Part shown: in pieces, positions 24,847 to 34,623 of the stretch
How the letters are laid out: each line of letters starts with the position of its first letter
Numbering within the stretch: position 1 is the stretch's first letter
NCBI GenBank assembly: GCA_964593065.1
Contig: CAZQGO010000013.1
Coordinates: forward strand, 1 to 64,000
From: CAZQGO01 sp964593065
Lineage (GTDB): Bacteria > Oederibacteriota > JAAXVQ01
Length of the DNA stretch: 64,000 bases
Reading direction: 5' to 3'
Position numbers and translations under genes: made by a program
Notes under the pieces: model-generated
What the model saw: only the letters and a program-made list of their open reading frames with translations
Told to the model about the DNA's origin: nothing
The model's database searches: none

Positions 24847-26478
24847 TCACGGCTCGCCGACGTTGCCCACGATGAGCAGCCCGGTGAGCGGCGACAGCAG
24901 ACGCATTTCCTCGGGTTTCAAGTCCGGGTTGGCCGTCACGCGGACGGTAGCCCGGGCGGTGCGCGCCTGCTCCCGCAACTCGGCCTCTCCGGTGTAGTGC
25001 AGCCAGAAGGGCGAGACTTCCAGGATCAATTCCCGCTCCTCGGTCAGGCGCAGGGCCTTCCGCAGCATGCGTTCCAGGCGCAGGGCCATGCTGGGCCGCG
25101 AGCGCACCCAGCCCAAGCCCCGGCACATGGGGCACGGTTCGCACAGGGTGCGCAGCAGGCTGCCCCGGACGCGTTTGCGGGTCATCTCGATCAGACCCAG
25201 GTCGGTCAGCTGCCGCAGGCTGGTCTTGGCGCGGTCCCGCTGCAGGGACTGGGCCAGCTCGAGAAACACCCGTTCCTTGTGCTCCTCGATGCGCATGTCG
25301 ATGAAATCCAGGACGATGATGCCCCCCAGATCCCGCAGCCGCAACTGCCGGGCGATCTCCTGGGCGGCCTCGAGGTTGGTCTTGAGAATCGTGTCATCCT
25401 GGCGCTTCTTGCCGATGTGGCGGCCGGTATTGACGTCCACCACCACCAGGGCCTCGGTTTCCTCCACCACCAGGTAGCCGCCGCATTTCAGCCAGACCTT
25501 GGGCCGCAGGGCCTTCTCGATCTCGACTTCCAAGTTGAGGGCTTCAAACAGAGGCAATTCGCCCTGGTGAATTTCCACCACGGGTTTCCAGGTGGATAAA
25601 AAAGATGTCAGCCAGGCCTTGAGGTTCTTGCTCTCCTCGCCGGCGTCAATGCGGATGCGGCGGTCGTCCTTGGTCAGGAGATCCCGCACCACCCGGTGGA
25701 CCAGATCCGCTTCGGAGTACAGGACGACCGGCGCCCGGCTCTTTTTTTCCTTGACCTTGATCTGCTTCCATACCTTCAGGAGGTACTGGATGTCCGCCTT
25801 CAGCTCATCCTCGCTGGCGTTCTGGGCCGAGGTGCGGGCGATGGCGCCGAAACCCTTGGGGGTGATCCGGTCCAGGATCTGCTTCAAGCGCGAGCGTTCC
25901 TTCTCATCGGTGATGCGGTGGGAAATTCCGCTGTGCTGCGCCTTGGGGATCAGCACCAGCAGGCGGGCCGGCATGGAGATCTGCCCGGTCAGGCGCGGCC
26001 CCTTGGTGGAGATGGATTCCTTCTCCACCTGCACCAGGATCTCCTGTCCCTTGCTCAGCAGCTCCTGGATCGGTTTGCGGAACCCCCGGCCCCGGTCCTT
26101 GCCCGGCTCCGCACCGTCGGACACCACGTCCTCGATGTCCTCCTCCTGCTTGCGGGCCTGCTTGGCGTTCATATAGTCCTCGATGGTCAGGGCCTCGGTC
26201 AGAATGTCGCGGACATGCAGAAACCCGCTGCGCTCCAGGCCGATGTCGACGAACGCGGCCTGCAGGCCGGGCAGCACGGCCACGACGCGACCCTTGTAGA
26301 TCCCGCCGACGATGGTGGTTTCCTGGTCGCGTTCGAAGTAAAACTCCGCCAGCCGGCCCGCCTCCAGGAAGCCGATGCGCGTTTCACCCTTGTCCCGGGC
26401 AATCAGCATCTCCCGCTCCTGGGAAGCCAGCGGCGTCAAGACCCGGTTTTCGCGGCGTCTTCGTTTTATGCGTTTCAT
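24847..26478 (-). CDS. rng: Ribonuclease E/G
   Basis: This 543-residue endoribonuclease processes rRNA and mRNA. An S1-like RNA-binding region is at about 50-165 (YKGRVVAVLPGLQAAFVDIGLERSGFLH, with an acidic insertion at 112-130). The DNase I-like part has catalytic Asp348 (VVVDVNTG) and Asp391 (IIVLDFIDM). The zinc-link cysteines lie in LCEPCPMCRGLG (446-452). There is no RNase E C-terminal scaffold, so it is the short RNase G form. ATG 26478 has AGGAA upstream. It follows the TIGR03960 gene by 101 bp. Confidence 0.95.
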   Translation of the reverse strand: MKRIKRRRRENRVLTPLASQEREMLIARDKGETRIGFLEAGRLAEFYFERDQETTIVGGIYKGRVVAVLPGLQAAFVDIGLERSGFLHVRDILTEALTIEDYMNAKQARKQEEDIEDVVSDGAEPGKDRGRGFRKPIQELLSKGQEILVQVEKESISTKGPRLTGQISMPARLLVLIPKAQHSGISHRITDEKERSRLKQILDRITPKGFGAIARTSAQNASEDELKADIQYLLKVWKQIKVKEKKSRAPVVLYSEADLVHRVVRDLLTKDDRRIRIDAGEESKNLKAWLTSFLSTWKPVVEIHQGELPLFEALNLEVEIEKALRPKVWLKCGGYLVVEETEALVVVDVNTGRHIGKKRQDDTILKTNLEAAQEIARQLRLRDLGGIIVLDFIDMRIEEHKERVFLELAQSLQRDRAKTSLRQLTDLGLIEMTRKRVRGSLLRTLCEPCPMCRGLGWVRSRPSMALRLERMLRKALRLTEERELILEVSPFWLHYTGEAELREQARTARATVRVTANPDLKPEEMRLLSPLTGLLIVGNVGEP

Positions 26479-26579
26479 GAATTTTTCCTCGTTCCTGTAA
26501 AAAGTATTTAAGCCGCACCAAGCGGCTTCGCAAACGTTCTCTTCCCCGGCGCTCCGCCGGCCAACGCGGCGGCGGGCCC

Positions 26580-29252
26580 TCAGGGGATGGTCAGGGATCC
26601 CTGATGCAGAAAACCCGAAACCGTCCGCGTCACCTGGCAGCGCCAGGGCGGGACCGAGTCCCGGCAGAGATGCTCCACCAGGGTTGATATTTTTCCGCCC
26701 CCCGGCAGGTTTTCATGCCAGATCCGCAGGGTGACGGCCGGAGACTCGGTGCAGGTCAGGCGCCGGACGGACGGGCGCAGGTTGACCGGCTGCGGCCCCT
26801 GCTTGGACCATTGTGCCGCCATGACCGTGTCGGCGTCCAGGAAAACCTGCACCCGGCGGGCCAGCTCCGCCCCCGCCTCCGCGGTCAGCGGCATTTCCAC
26901 CTGGTACTCCCCGGCGTTGATCCGCTCCGCCAAGGAAGGCGCGCTCAAGGGGATCTCCCGCACGTTCTCGATGTTCAACCCCTCCGGCAGCGCGGCGTTG
27001 AAGTTCCGGGCCACGGCCTCGGGTTCCTGCCAGGCATCCAGCCCTAAGTCCAGCCACTCTCCGCAACCCAAATATCCCAGGGGCAGCGGCGGTCCGAAGG
27101 ACAGGCCCGGTTGGGGATGAAACCCCTGGGAATAATGCAACGGCAGGTCCGCGCGCCGTGCGGCCCGGCGGAAGACGTTGACCATGTCCAGGTGTCCGAC
27201 AAAGCGCATATCCCCGTTTTTCCGGTAGCGCAAACGGTAGCGCACGCTCTCCCGCACCGGGCCCGCCGGGCGCTGCGTGGCCCGCAGGAAATTCTGCAGG
27301 TCCCGGGCCGGGGCCGCGAGGCAGACCTCCGGATCCGCGGCGCCGCACTGCTGGCAGGGGCCTTCCCGGCGGCAATCCGGCGTGGTTTCCTCCCGGCGGC
27401 TGCGCTCCCGTTCCCGCAGCAGAAATTCCCGGCGGACGCCGAAATCCAGGTGTTCCCAAGGCAAGGGTTCCGAGGCCGGGCGCTCGCGCAGGGCATAGGC
27501 TTCCGGGTCGATCCCGGTCTCGGCAAAGGCCTGCTCCCAGACCGCGAAGCGGAAATGCTCCCCCCAGGAATCGAAGCGCGCGCCCAGTTCCCAGGCCCGG
27601 CGGATCGCGGGCCACAACCGGCGGTCGCCCCGGGCCAGGACCGCCTCTAAAAAAGCCCGGTTCAATTCATCGGCGTCCTGGGGTCCGAAACGGTAGTTCA
27701 CGCCCCGGGGAAGGGCCGCCGACAGCCGCCGCAGGCGCTCGGCGGCCTCGGCCCGCGGCAGCTGCCCTTCCCACTGGAAAGGCGTGTGCGGTTTGGGCAC
27801 GAACAGGTTGACGCTGAGGTGGATCCGGGGCGGGCGGCGCCCGTGGCCCGTGCGGCGCGCGACGGCCAGCATGCGCTTGACCAAGTCCGCGATCTCGAGC
27901 ACGTCCGCCTCGGTCTCGGTGGGCAGCCCGATCATAAAGTAAAGCTTCACCAAGTCCCAGCCCTCGCGGAAAGCCTGCGCCAAGTTGTCCAGCAGCCCCT
28001 CGTCGGCCACCGCCTTGTTGATGACCCGGCGCAGGCGCGCGCTGCCGCATTCCGGCGCGAAGGTCAGGCCCGTCCGGCGCACGCTGCGGACCATTTCCGC
28101 CAGTTCGTGGCGGAAGGATTCGAGGCGCAGCGAGGGAAAAGACAGGGCCGTGCGCTGGGACTCGAGCTGGGCCCGCAGACGGCCCAGCAGCGGCAGCAGC
28201 CGGGAGTAATCCCCCGAGGACAGCGAGAACAGGGAGGCTTCCTCGTAGCCCGTGGCCGCCAGCTGGGCCAGAACGTGCCGCGCAACGCTCTCCGGGTCCC
28301 GTTCGCGCACCGGGCGGGTAATCATGCCGGCCTGGCAGAAACGGCAACCCCGCACGCAGCCCCGGAACAACTCGGTGGCGACGCGGTCGTGCGGCACGCT
28401 CAAAAAAGGCACCAATGGCCGCTGAGGCAGGTCGGGCGGCGCGGCCACCCGCCGGGCCACGACGGGCGGGGCGCCGTCCTCGGCCGCCAAGCCCCGGAAG
28501 CCGCCGGCGGCAAAGACGGCGCGGTAGCGGGCGGGAGCATAGACCCCGGGAATTCCGGACAGGGCGTGGATGCGCTCGGAACGGGGACGGGTGGCCACCT
28601 GCAGCTGGAGGCGGATCATTTCGGGCACCACGTCCTCGCCGTCGCCCAGGACCACGAGGTCCAGGCATTCGGCCAGCGGTTCGGGATTGGCCGCGCCCGG
28701 CCCTCCGGCCACCACCAGCGGATCCTCCTCACGCCGCTGCGCGGCGGCCAGGGCGACGCCGCCCAAGTCCAGCAGGTTGAGCACGTTGGAATAGGACAGT
28801 TCGTGCTGCAGGGTGATTCCCAGCCAGTGGAACTCCCGCAGGGGCGTGCCGGTTTCCAGGCTGCACAGGGGCAGGCCTTCGGCCCGCAGGATCTCTTCCA
28901 GGTCGGGCCAGGGGGCATACGCCCGCTCGGCATAAACCTCAGGCATCTGGTTGAGCCGCTCGTAAAGAATCTTGTAACCCGGATACGAAATGCCGATTTC
29001 GTAGACGTCCGGGAACGCCAGGACCATGCGGCAGGCCGCGGCGCGCGGGTCCTTGCGGATCTGGTTCCATTCCCCTCCGATATACCGGGCGGGCTTGACC
29101 ACGCGCGGCAGGACGCTTTGCCGCAGGGTGCGGCCGCAATTCGCGCCCCGGCGGGGCGGCGGAGCCGGATCGGCTCCGCGGGGCCTGGCAGCCGGGGCCG
29201 GCAGGGAGTCCCGCGCGGGATCAGACGGCTGGGCGGATTCGGAGGCTTTCAT
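26580..29252 (-). CDS. Radical SAM TIGR03960 protein fused to TIGR03936 (DUF2344) domain
   Basis: This 890-residue protein has a B12-binding-like region (about 75-220) and a radical SAM core with Cys299-x3-Cys303-x2-Cys306 (FRGCVRGCRFCQAGM). A C-terminal DUF2344 domain (about 665-890) begins at VRYRLRYRKNGDMRFVGHLDMVN. In other bacteria these two are adjacent genes or fused; function is not established. An upstream neighbour of rng is typical. Start at 29252 overlaps the rodA stop as ATGA. The frame stays open back to 30281 but there it only shadows rodA. Confidence 0.93.
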   Translation of the reverse strand: MKASESAQPSDPARDSLPAPAARPRGADPAPPPRRGANCGRTLRQSVLPRVVKPARYIGGEWNQIRKDPRAAACRMVLAFPDVYEIGISYPGYKILYERLNQMPEVYAERAYAPWPDLEEILRAEGLPLCSLETGTPLREFHWLGITLQHELSYSNVLNLLDLGGVALAAAQRREEDPLVVAGGPGAANPEPLAECLDLVVLGDGEDVVPEMIRLQLQVATRPRSERIHALSGIPGVYAPARYRAVFAAGGFRGLAAEDGAPPVVARRVAAPPDLPQRPLVPFLSVPHDRVATELFRGCVRGCRFCQAGMITRPVRERDPESVARHVLAQLAATGYEEASLFSLSSGDYSRLLPLLGRLRAQLESQRTALSFPSLRLESFRHELAEMVRSVRRTGLTFAPECGSARLRRVINKAVADEGLLDNLAQAFREGWDLVKLYFMIGLPTETEADVLEIADLVKRMLAVARRTGHGRRPPRIHLSVNLFVPKPHTPFQWEGQLPRAEAAERLRRLSAALPRGVNYRFGPQDADELNRAFLEAVLARGDRRLWPAIRRAWELGARFDSWGEHFRFAVWEQAFAETGIDPEAYALRERPASEPLPWEHLDFGVRREFLLRERERSRREETTPDCRREGPCQQCGAADPEVCLAAPARDLQNFLRATQRPAGPVRESVRYRLRYRKNGDMRFVGHLDMVNVFRRAARRADLPLHYSQGFHPQPGLSFGPPLPLGYLGCGEWLDLGLDAWQEPEAVARNFNAALPEGLNIENVREIPLSAPSLAERINAGEYQVEMPLTAEAGAELARRVQVFLDADTVMAAQWSKQGPQPVNLRPSVRRLTCTESPAVTLRIWHENLPGGGKISTLVEHLCRDSVPPWRCQVTRTVSGFLHQGSLTIP

Positions 29253-30385
29253 TTCATGATCCGGCTGGACCAGATATTCATCAGCAGCCCCAGGATGCAC
29301 AGGGTCGCCAGCAGGGAGGAGCCGCCGTAGGACACCAGGGGCAGGGTCATCCCCGTGGCCGGCAGGATGCCGGTCGCCACGCTCAGGTTGATGACCACCT
29401 GCGTGGCCACGATGGTGGTCAAACCCACGGCCAGCAGGCTCCCGCTCAAATCCCGCGCCAAGCGCGCGACCCGCAGGGCCTGCAGCAGCAGCACCACGAA
29501 CAACAGCAGCAGGGCCAGGCTGCCGAGAAAACCCCATTCCTCCGCCAAGACCGAAAAAATGAAGTCCGTGTGGTGCTCGGGCACGAAGCGCAGTTGTCCC
29601 TGAGTGCCCTCCAGCCAGCCCTTGCCCAGGATCCTGCCGGAGCCGATGGCGATTTTGGACTGGATGACGTTGTAGCCGGCTCCGAGCGTGTCCGCCCGCG
29701 GATTGAGAAAAACCAGCAAGCGCTGGCGCTGATAATCCTTGAGCAGCAGCCACAGCACGGGCGAAAAAAGCAATCCGAAAACCACGATGCCCGCCAGCCG
29801 CCTGGGAGACACCCCGGACGCGTACAGCAGCATGAACAGCACGGCCATGAAGATCAGGGCCGTGCCCAGGTCCGGCTCCTTGAGGATGAGGGCCATGGGC
29901 AGTCCGGCCAGGAAAAAGGTGCCGAGCAGAACATCCCAGGACTGGAGGTGCTCCTCGTGGCTGGTTAAATATTTCACCAGGACCAGGACCGTGGTGATCT
30001 TGGCGAATTCCGACGGTTGAAAACTGAAAGGGCCGAGCGCCAGCCAGCGCCGCGAGCCCGCGATTTCCTCGCCGGCCGCCAGCAGGACGGCGAGCAGGAT
30101 GATCATCAGCCAGTACAGCGGGTAGGCGTAGCGGTCGAGGATGACCTGGTAGTTGATGGAGGCGCAGAAGAAGAACCCGACCAGGCCGAGCGCCAGCCAC
30201 AGCAACTGCCGCAGGTAGAGCGTGGACATGGCGGGGCTCGCGTGCGTGGCGGAATAAATCATCGCCACGCCCACCAGGCACAGCAGCAGGGCCGGCAGCA
30301 GGATGCTGTAATCGATGCCCTGGGCCAGGCGCGGCCGCACGTGGATCTTACTTCGTTTCCACCATTTCCCGGGATGGGACGCCAA
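29249..30385 (-). CDS. rodA: Rod-shape SEDS peptidoglycan polymerase RodA
   Basis: This 378-residue SEDS protein polymerises glycan strands for cell elongation. About ten membrane helices are seen. Hallmarks include SRRWLALGPFSFQPSEFAKI, LKEPDLGTALIF, LGAGYNVIQSKIAIGSG, PEHHTDFIFSVLAEEWGF and the final GMTLPLVSYGGSSLL. As listed, it overlaps mrdA by 38 nt. A GTG at 30340 would give a start after the mrdA stop and a shorter N-terminus, so the true start is uncertain. Confidence 0.95.
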   Translation of the reverse strand: MASHPGKWWKRSKIHVRPRLAQGIDYSILLPALLLCLVGVAMIYSATHASPAMSTLYLRQLLWLALGLVGFFFCASINYQVILDRYAYPLYWLMIILLAVLLAAGEEIAGSRRWLALGPFSFQPSEFAKITTVLVLVKYLTSHEEHLQSWDVLLGTFFLAGLPMALILKEPDLGTALIFMAVLFMLLYASGVSPRRLAGIVVFGLLFSPVLWLLLKDYQRQRLLVFLNPRADTLGAGYNVIQSKIAIGSGRILGKGWLEGTQGQLRFVPEHHTDFIFSVLAEEWGFLGSLALLLLFVVLLLQALRVARLARDLSGSLLAVGLTTIVATQVVINLSVATGILPATGMTLPLVSYGGSSLLATLCILGLLMNIWSSRIMK

Positions 30386-32153
30386 AATAGGCCTCCAAGA
30401 CTTGTCGGGCGATGGGGGCGGCTTCTCTGCCCCCCCCGCCGGCGTTTTCCAAATAGACGATCATGGCGATCTCCGGCTTGTCCGCGGGCGCATAGGCCAG
30501 GAAGGCGGCGTGGTCCTCCCCGTGGGGATTCTGGGCCGTGGCGGTCTTCCCCGCGACCCGGATCCCGCGCAGGGCCGCCTGGTGGCCGGTTCCGCGGCGG
30601 CTGCGGACGACGTCCGTCATGGCCTGCTGCAGGAGCTGCCAGTACTCGGGCGCGGCGTTGATCCGGTACATGACTTCCGGTTTCACTTCGTGAATGAGCG
30701 TGCCCGAGCCGGTGACCACGCGTTTCAGCAGGTGCGGCCGGTAAATCACCCCGTGGTTGGCCACGGCGCAGGCCATGCCGAGCATCTGCAGGGGCGTGGC
30801 CAACAGATAGCCCTGGCCGATGGACAACATGACCGTGTTGCCGGGAAACCAGGGCATGTTCTGGGTGCGTTCCTTCCACTGCGGACTGGGCACCAGACCC
30901 GACAGCTCGTTGGGCAGATCGATCCCGCTGGGATGGCCGAAGCCGAAAGCCTGGGCCCAGCGGCCCAGTTTTTCGACCTTGATCTTCAGGCCCACCTGGT
31001 AATAATAAATATCGCAGGATTCCACGATGGACCGCAGCGCGTTGACCTGCCCGTGCCCGGAATCCAGCCAGCAACGGTAGGGCCAGGTGGAAATCCAGAA
31101 AATGCCCTTGCAGGTGAAGGTCTGGCCGGGGGTGATGATGTCCTCCTGCAAGGCCGACAGCAGGGTCACGAGTTTGAACAGGGATCCCGGCGGGTACAAT
31201 CCTTGGGTCGCCCGGTTGGTCAGGGGATGGTGCGGATTGGTCCGGAGCTTCTCCCATTCCTCCCGGCGGATGCCGCGCGCGAAGCGGTTGGCGTCAAAAC
31301 CGGGCGAGGAGACCAATGCCAGGATTTCCCCGTTTTGGAGATTCTCCACCACCACCGCGCCGCGCCGCGTCCCCAGGATTTCCTCCACCCGGGTCTGCAG
31401 GCTCCGGTCCAGGGTCAGCACCAGGTTTTGCCCGATCCAGGGATCCTCGCGCCCCAAAATTCCCATCTGCCGCCCGAGCGCGTCCACCTCGATGTGCAGC
31501 CAGCCGTTTCGGCCCTTGAGATAGTGATCGTAGACTTTTTCGATTCCCGATTGCCCGACGATATCTCCCGCCTGGTACCCTTCCCGCAGGGCGAGTTCGT
31601 GTTCGGAGATCTCCCCCACGTAGCCGAGGACGTGAAAGGCCAGGGAGTCGAATTTGTACTGCCGCTGGGACTCGGTCAGGACCATGACGCCCGGCAGCTT
31701 CAAGCCGTGTTCCTCGATGCGCGCGGCCTGGATGCGGTCCAAGTTGCCCTTCAACCGCAGGGGTTCGAAATAGCGCAACCCCCGGCGGTTGAGTTTCTCC
31801 TTGATTTCCTCCACGCGCAGGCCCAGCAGATCCTGCAACAGCAGGAATTCCTGGTGCCGCACGGCCGGGTCCTCGGGCAGGGCGGCGGGGACCAGGGAAA
31901 CGTTGAAGGAGGGGATGTTCCCGACCAGCAATTCCCCGTTGCGGTCGTAGATGAGCCCCCGCTGGGCCTTGATGGGGACGAGGCGCACCCGGTTCCGGGC
32001 CGACAGCACGCTGAGACGGTTGCCCTGAACCACCTGCAGGTAGGCCAGCCGCACCGCCACCACGCTTAAGGCCAAAAGCAGCAGCAGGCCCAGGTTCTTG
32101 ATCCGGCGCTGGAACTCTTCCTCTTTGCGAAGGATGAATTGATCCCAGAGCAT
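30348..32153 (-). CDS. mrdA: Penicillin-binding protein 2
   Basis: This 601-residue transpeptidase pairs with RodA in elongation. It has one N-terminal TM helix (about 20-42), a PBP dimer domain (about 60-235) and a transpeptidase domain with Ser324-x2-Lys327 (PPGSLFK) and Ser379-Cys-Asp381. The third motif is Lys536-Thr-Ala (AGKTATAQ) where most PBP2 have KTG or KSG. It stands between mreD and rodA, as in many bacteria. Confidence 0.95.
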   Translation of the reverse strand: MLWDQFILRKEEEFQRRIKNLGLLLLLALSVVAVRLAYLQVVQGNRLSVLSARNRVRLVPIKAQRGLIYDRNGELLVGNIPSFNVSLVPAALPEDPAVRHQEFLLLQDLLGLRVEEIKEKLNRRGLRYFEPLRLKGNLDRIQAARIEEHGLKLPGVMVLTESQRQYKFDSLAFHVLGYVGEISEHELALREGYQAGDIVGQSGIEKVYDHYLKGRNGWLHIEVDALGRQMGILGREDPWIGQNLVLTLDRSLQTRVEEILGTRRGAVVVENLQNGEILALVSSPGFDANRFARGIRREEWEKLRTNPHHPLTNRATQGLYPPGSLFKLVTLLSALQEDIITPGQTFTCKGIFWISTWPYRCWLDSGHGQVNALRSIVESCDIYYYQVGLKIKVEKLGRWAQAFGFGHPSGIDLPNELSGLVPSPQWKERTQNMPWFPGNTVMLSIGQGYLLATPLQMLGMACAVANHGVIYRPHLLKRVVTGSGTLIHEVKPEVMYRINAAPEYWQLLQQAMTDVVRSRRGTGHQAALRGIRVAGKTATAQNPHGEDHAAFLAYAPADKPEIAMIVYLENAGGGGREAAPIARQVLEAYFGVPSREMVETK

Positions 32154-32163
32154 GAAAAGCGCG

Positions 32164-32712
32164 CTAACCCATCCGCCGGAAACGCAGGCGTGGTGTGTGG
32201 GGGGGGCCGCCCAGGATCAGGTGTTGATAGACGTCGTCCCCCGGAATGAGGCGGGCCAAGCCCGCAAACAGCGGCGGCCCCAGCAAGGCGTGATACAGGC
32301 TCATGACGGCCGCGCGGGAGAGCCATTGTCCCAGCTGGAACTCGGTGTTGAGCAGGGTGTTCATCCAGTAGAACATGAAAAACTGCTGGGCGCAGGTCAA
32401 GAGCACGACGATGAGAACCTGCGCGGAATAATTCTCCTTAAACAGTTTCGTGCGCAGCAGGCTGACGAGGTACGCCACCGCCACCAGGATCGAAGGGTTC
32501 AACCCCAGCGGGCCGCCTCCCGCCACGTCCTGGACCAGCCCTAAGGCGAAGGCGAACCACAGCCCCAGGGTGGTCCGGCGCTGCAGCGCCAAGAAGACCA
32601 CGAACAGGAAAACCACGTCCGGCGCGCCGCCGCAGCAGGCGACCACGGGTGAAAGCGTGGTCTGCAGCACGACGGCCAGGATCCCGAACATCACGATCCA
32701 CACTCTGTCCAA
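32164..32712 (-). CDS. mreD: Rod-shape-determining protein MreD
   Basis: This 182-residue integral membrane protein of the elongasome has five or six hydrophobic segments and the MreD-like LGLVQDVAGGGPLGLN motif (about 58-72). It follows mreC by 3 bp and precedes mrdA by 10 bp, the conserved order. Confidence 0.9.
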   Translation of the reverse strand: MDRVWIVMFGILAVVLQTTLSPVVACCGGAPDVVFLFVVFLALQRRTTLGLWFAFALGLVQDVAGGGPLGLNPSILVAVAYLVSLLRTKLFKENYSAQVLIVVLLTCAQQFFMFYWMNTLLNTEFQLGQWLSRAAVMSLYHALLGPPLFAGLARLIPGDDVYQHLILGGPPHTPRLRFRRMG

Positions 32713-32715
32713 GCG

Positions 32716-33534
32716 TTATTCCTCCGGCTCCAGGATCAAGACCCGGTCCAAGGTGTTGAATTCGACCCTGGGCTTGAGATGAATTTCCAGCATCAGGTCG
32801 TTCTCCCGCGGAGCCACGCCGGCGACCTCGCCCACGGGAATTCCGCTGGGAAAGATGGTGCTGATGCTGGAGGTGACGACGGGGTCCCCCGCCCGCACGT
32901 CGTCCTCCCCGGTCACGTGCAGCAGAGCCAGGCTGCGGCTGCCGTTGCCCTTCACCGTTCCCGGCACGCGGGAGCGTTCGTCCTCGGCGGCCACGGAGCT
33001 CTGCGGATCGGGCAGCAGCATCACGGTCGCGGAGTAGAAATTCACCTCGCTGATGCGCCCGGCCACGCCGAGGGGGGTGATCACGCCGGCGCCGGCGCGC
33101 ACCCCGTCGGAGTAGCCGCGGTTGACCCGGACGCGCTCCAGCCAGCTGGCGGGATCCCGGGCGATGACCTCGGCGGGAATGAACTTCCAGCGGGTTTTTT
33201 GCTTGTACCCCAGTTGCTGGCGCAGGGCCGCGTTTTCCGCCGCGCCCTCCTTCAGCCGCAGAATCTCCAGGCGCAGCCTTTCGACCTGGTTCTTGAGGGC
33301 GGTGTTTTCCGAGCGCAGGGTGCCGAGGGAGGTCAGCAGGGACACGGTATGACGGGCGCGGTGGATCGCGGCCGTGGAGAGCTTCTGCAGGGGCAGGAGA
33401 ACCAAGGCCACCCCTTGGCGGATACCCGTGGTAAAAATATCCGGCTGGCGTTGCGCGACCAGCAGGCCCAGGGAAATCAGAATCAGCAGCGAGAACGCGA
33501 TTTCCTTGCGCCACTTCCAAAAAAACTCTGGCAA
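32716..33534 (-). CDS. mreC: Rod-shape-determining protein MreC
   Basis: This 272-residue periplasmic elongasome scaffold has a short cytosolic start and a TM helix (about 10-27). A coiled coil follows at about 60-105 (LRSENTALKNQVERLRLEILRLKEGAAENAALRQQL by position), then the beta domain with VIARDPASW, VNRGYSDGVRAGAGVITPLGVAGRI. It lies 51 bp after mreB. Confidence 0.95.
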   Translation of the reverse strand: MPEFFWKWRKEIAFSLLILISLGLLVAQRQPDIFTTGIRQGVALVLLPLQKLSTAAIHRARHTVSLLTSLGTLRSENTALKNQVERLRLEILRLKEGAAENAALRQQLGYKQKTRWKFIPAEVIARDPASWLERVRVNRGYSDGVRAGAGVITPLGVAGRISEVNFYSATVMLLPDPQSSVAAEDERSRVPGTVKGNGSRSLALLHVTGEDDVRAGDPVVTSSISTIFPSGIPVGEVAGVAPRENDLMLEIHLKPRVEFNTLDRVLILEPEE

Positions 33535-33585
33535 AGCGGCCTCCTTAAAGAAACCCGGAGGACAAGAACGCCGGAAGGCGGCAGG

Positions 33586-34623
33586 TCAGTCTTTTTCACC
33601 CACCACGATTTTTTTCAGCACTCCAATGCTCTCATCCAGAACCTTGCCGGAACCCATCACCACGCAGGTGGTGGGATCCTCCGCCACGTTGACCGGCACT
33701 CCGGTCGCCTCCCGCAGACGAATATCCAGCCCGCGCAACAGGGACGTCCCGCCGGCCATGATGATGCCCCGGTCCACAATGTCCGCCGCCAGTTCGGGCG
33801 GCGTGCGCTCCAGGGTCATCTTGATCGTCTCCACGATGGCGGAAATCGGTTCTTCCAGCGATCCCCGGATTTCTTCCGAGGTAATCTCCAGGGTCTTGGG
33901 CAGACCCGTCACCAGGTCCCGTCCCTTGACCTCCATTTCCATTTCCTGCTTGAGCGGAAACGCCGAACCCATCTTGATTTTCACGTCCTCGGCCGTCCGC
34001 TCGCCGATCAGAACGTTGTAGGCGCGTTTGATGTAATTGATGATGGATTCGTCGAGTTCATCGCCGCCCACGCGCAGCGAGCGCCCGTACACGATGCCGC
34101 CCAGGGAGATCACCGCCACCTCCGTGGTCCCGCCGCCGATGTCGACGATCATGTTGCCGGACGGCTCGTCGATCGGCAGGCCGGCGCCGATGGCCGCCGC
34201 CATCGGCTCCTCGATCAGGTACACCTCCCGCGCGCCCGCCTGTTCGGCGGAATCGCGCACGGCGCGTTTCTCCACCTCCGTCACGCCGGAGGGAATACAG
34301 ATGATGATGCGCGGTTTGACCATGGACTTGCGGTTGTGCACCTTGGTGATGAAATGCCGCAACATGCGCTCCGTGATTTCAAAATCCGCGATGACGCCGT
34401 CGCGCATGGGCCGGATGGCCACGATGTTGCCCGGCGTCCGCCCGAGCATGGCCTTGGCTTCGTTGCCCACGGCCAGCACGTTGTCCGTGCCCTTTTGCAC
34501 CGCCACAATCGAAGGCTCGCGCAGCACGATCCCCTCGCCTTTCACGTAGACCAGGGTGCTGGCGGTGCCCAAATCAATAGCCATATCGTTGGAAAACAAT
34601 CCCATTAAAAAGTCAAAAATCAT
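33586..34623 (-). CDS. mreB: Rod-shape-determining protein MreB
   Basis: This 345-residue bacterial actin has phosphate-1 MAIDLGTASTLVYVKG, connect-1 MIVDIGGGTTEVAVISLGG, and the adenosine part IMAGGTSLLRGLD. The N-terminal MIFDFLMGLFSND is an amphipathic membrane helix. Its ATG overlaps the upstream small membrane protein stop as ATGA, so the two are translationally coupled. Confidence 0.97.
   Translation of the reverse strand: MIFDFLMGLFSNDMAIDLGTASTLVYVKGEGIVLREPSIVAVQKGTDNVLAVGNEAKAMLGRTPGNIVAIRPMRDGVIADFEITERMLRHFITKVHNRKSMVKPRIIICIPSGVTEVEKRAVRDSAEQAGAREVYLIEEPMAAAIGAGLPIDEPSGNMIVDIGGGTTEVAVISLGGIVYGRSLRVGGDELDESIINYIKRAYNVLIGERTAEDVKIKMGSAFPLKQEMEMEVKGRDLVTGLPKTLEITSEEIRGSLEEPISAIVETIKMTLERTPPELAADIVDRGIIMAGGTSLLRGLDIRLREATGVPVNVAEDPTTCVVMGSGKVLDESIGVLKKIVVGEKD

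Noticed and set aside
22473..24875. Plus-strand frame of 800 codons
   Set aside because: It is the antisense of the SPT fusion and cysE genes, rich in His, Gly and Arg as expected from GC-rich reverse frames.
29253..30281. Extension of the TIGR03960 gene back to 30281 (1233 codons)
   Set aside because: The added part runs across rodA in another frame. The family start and an ATGA junction support 29252.
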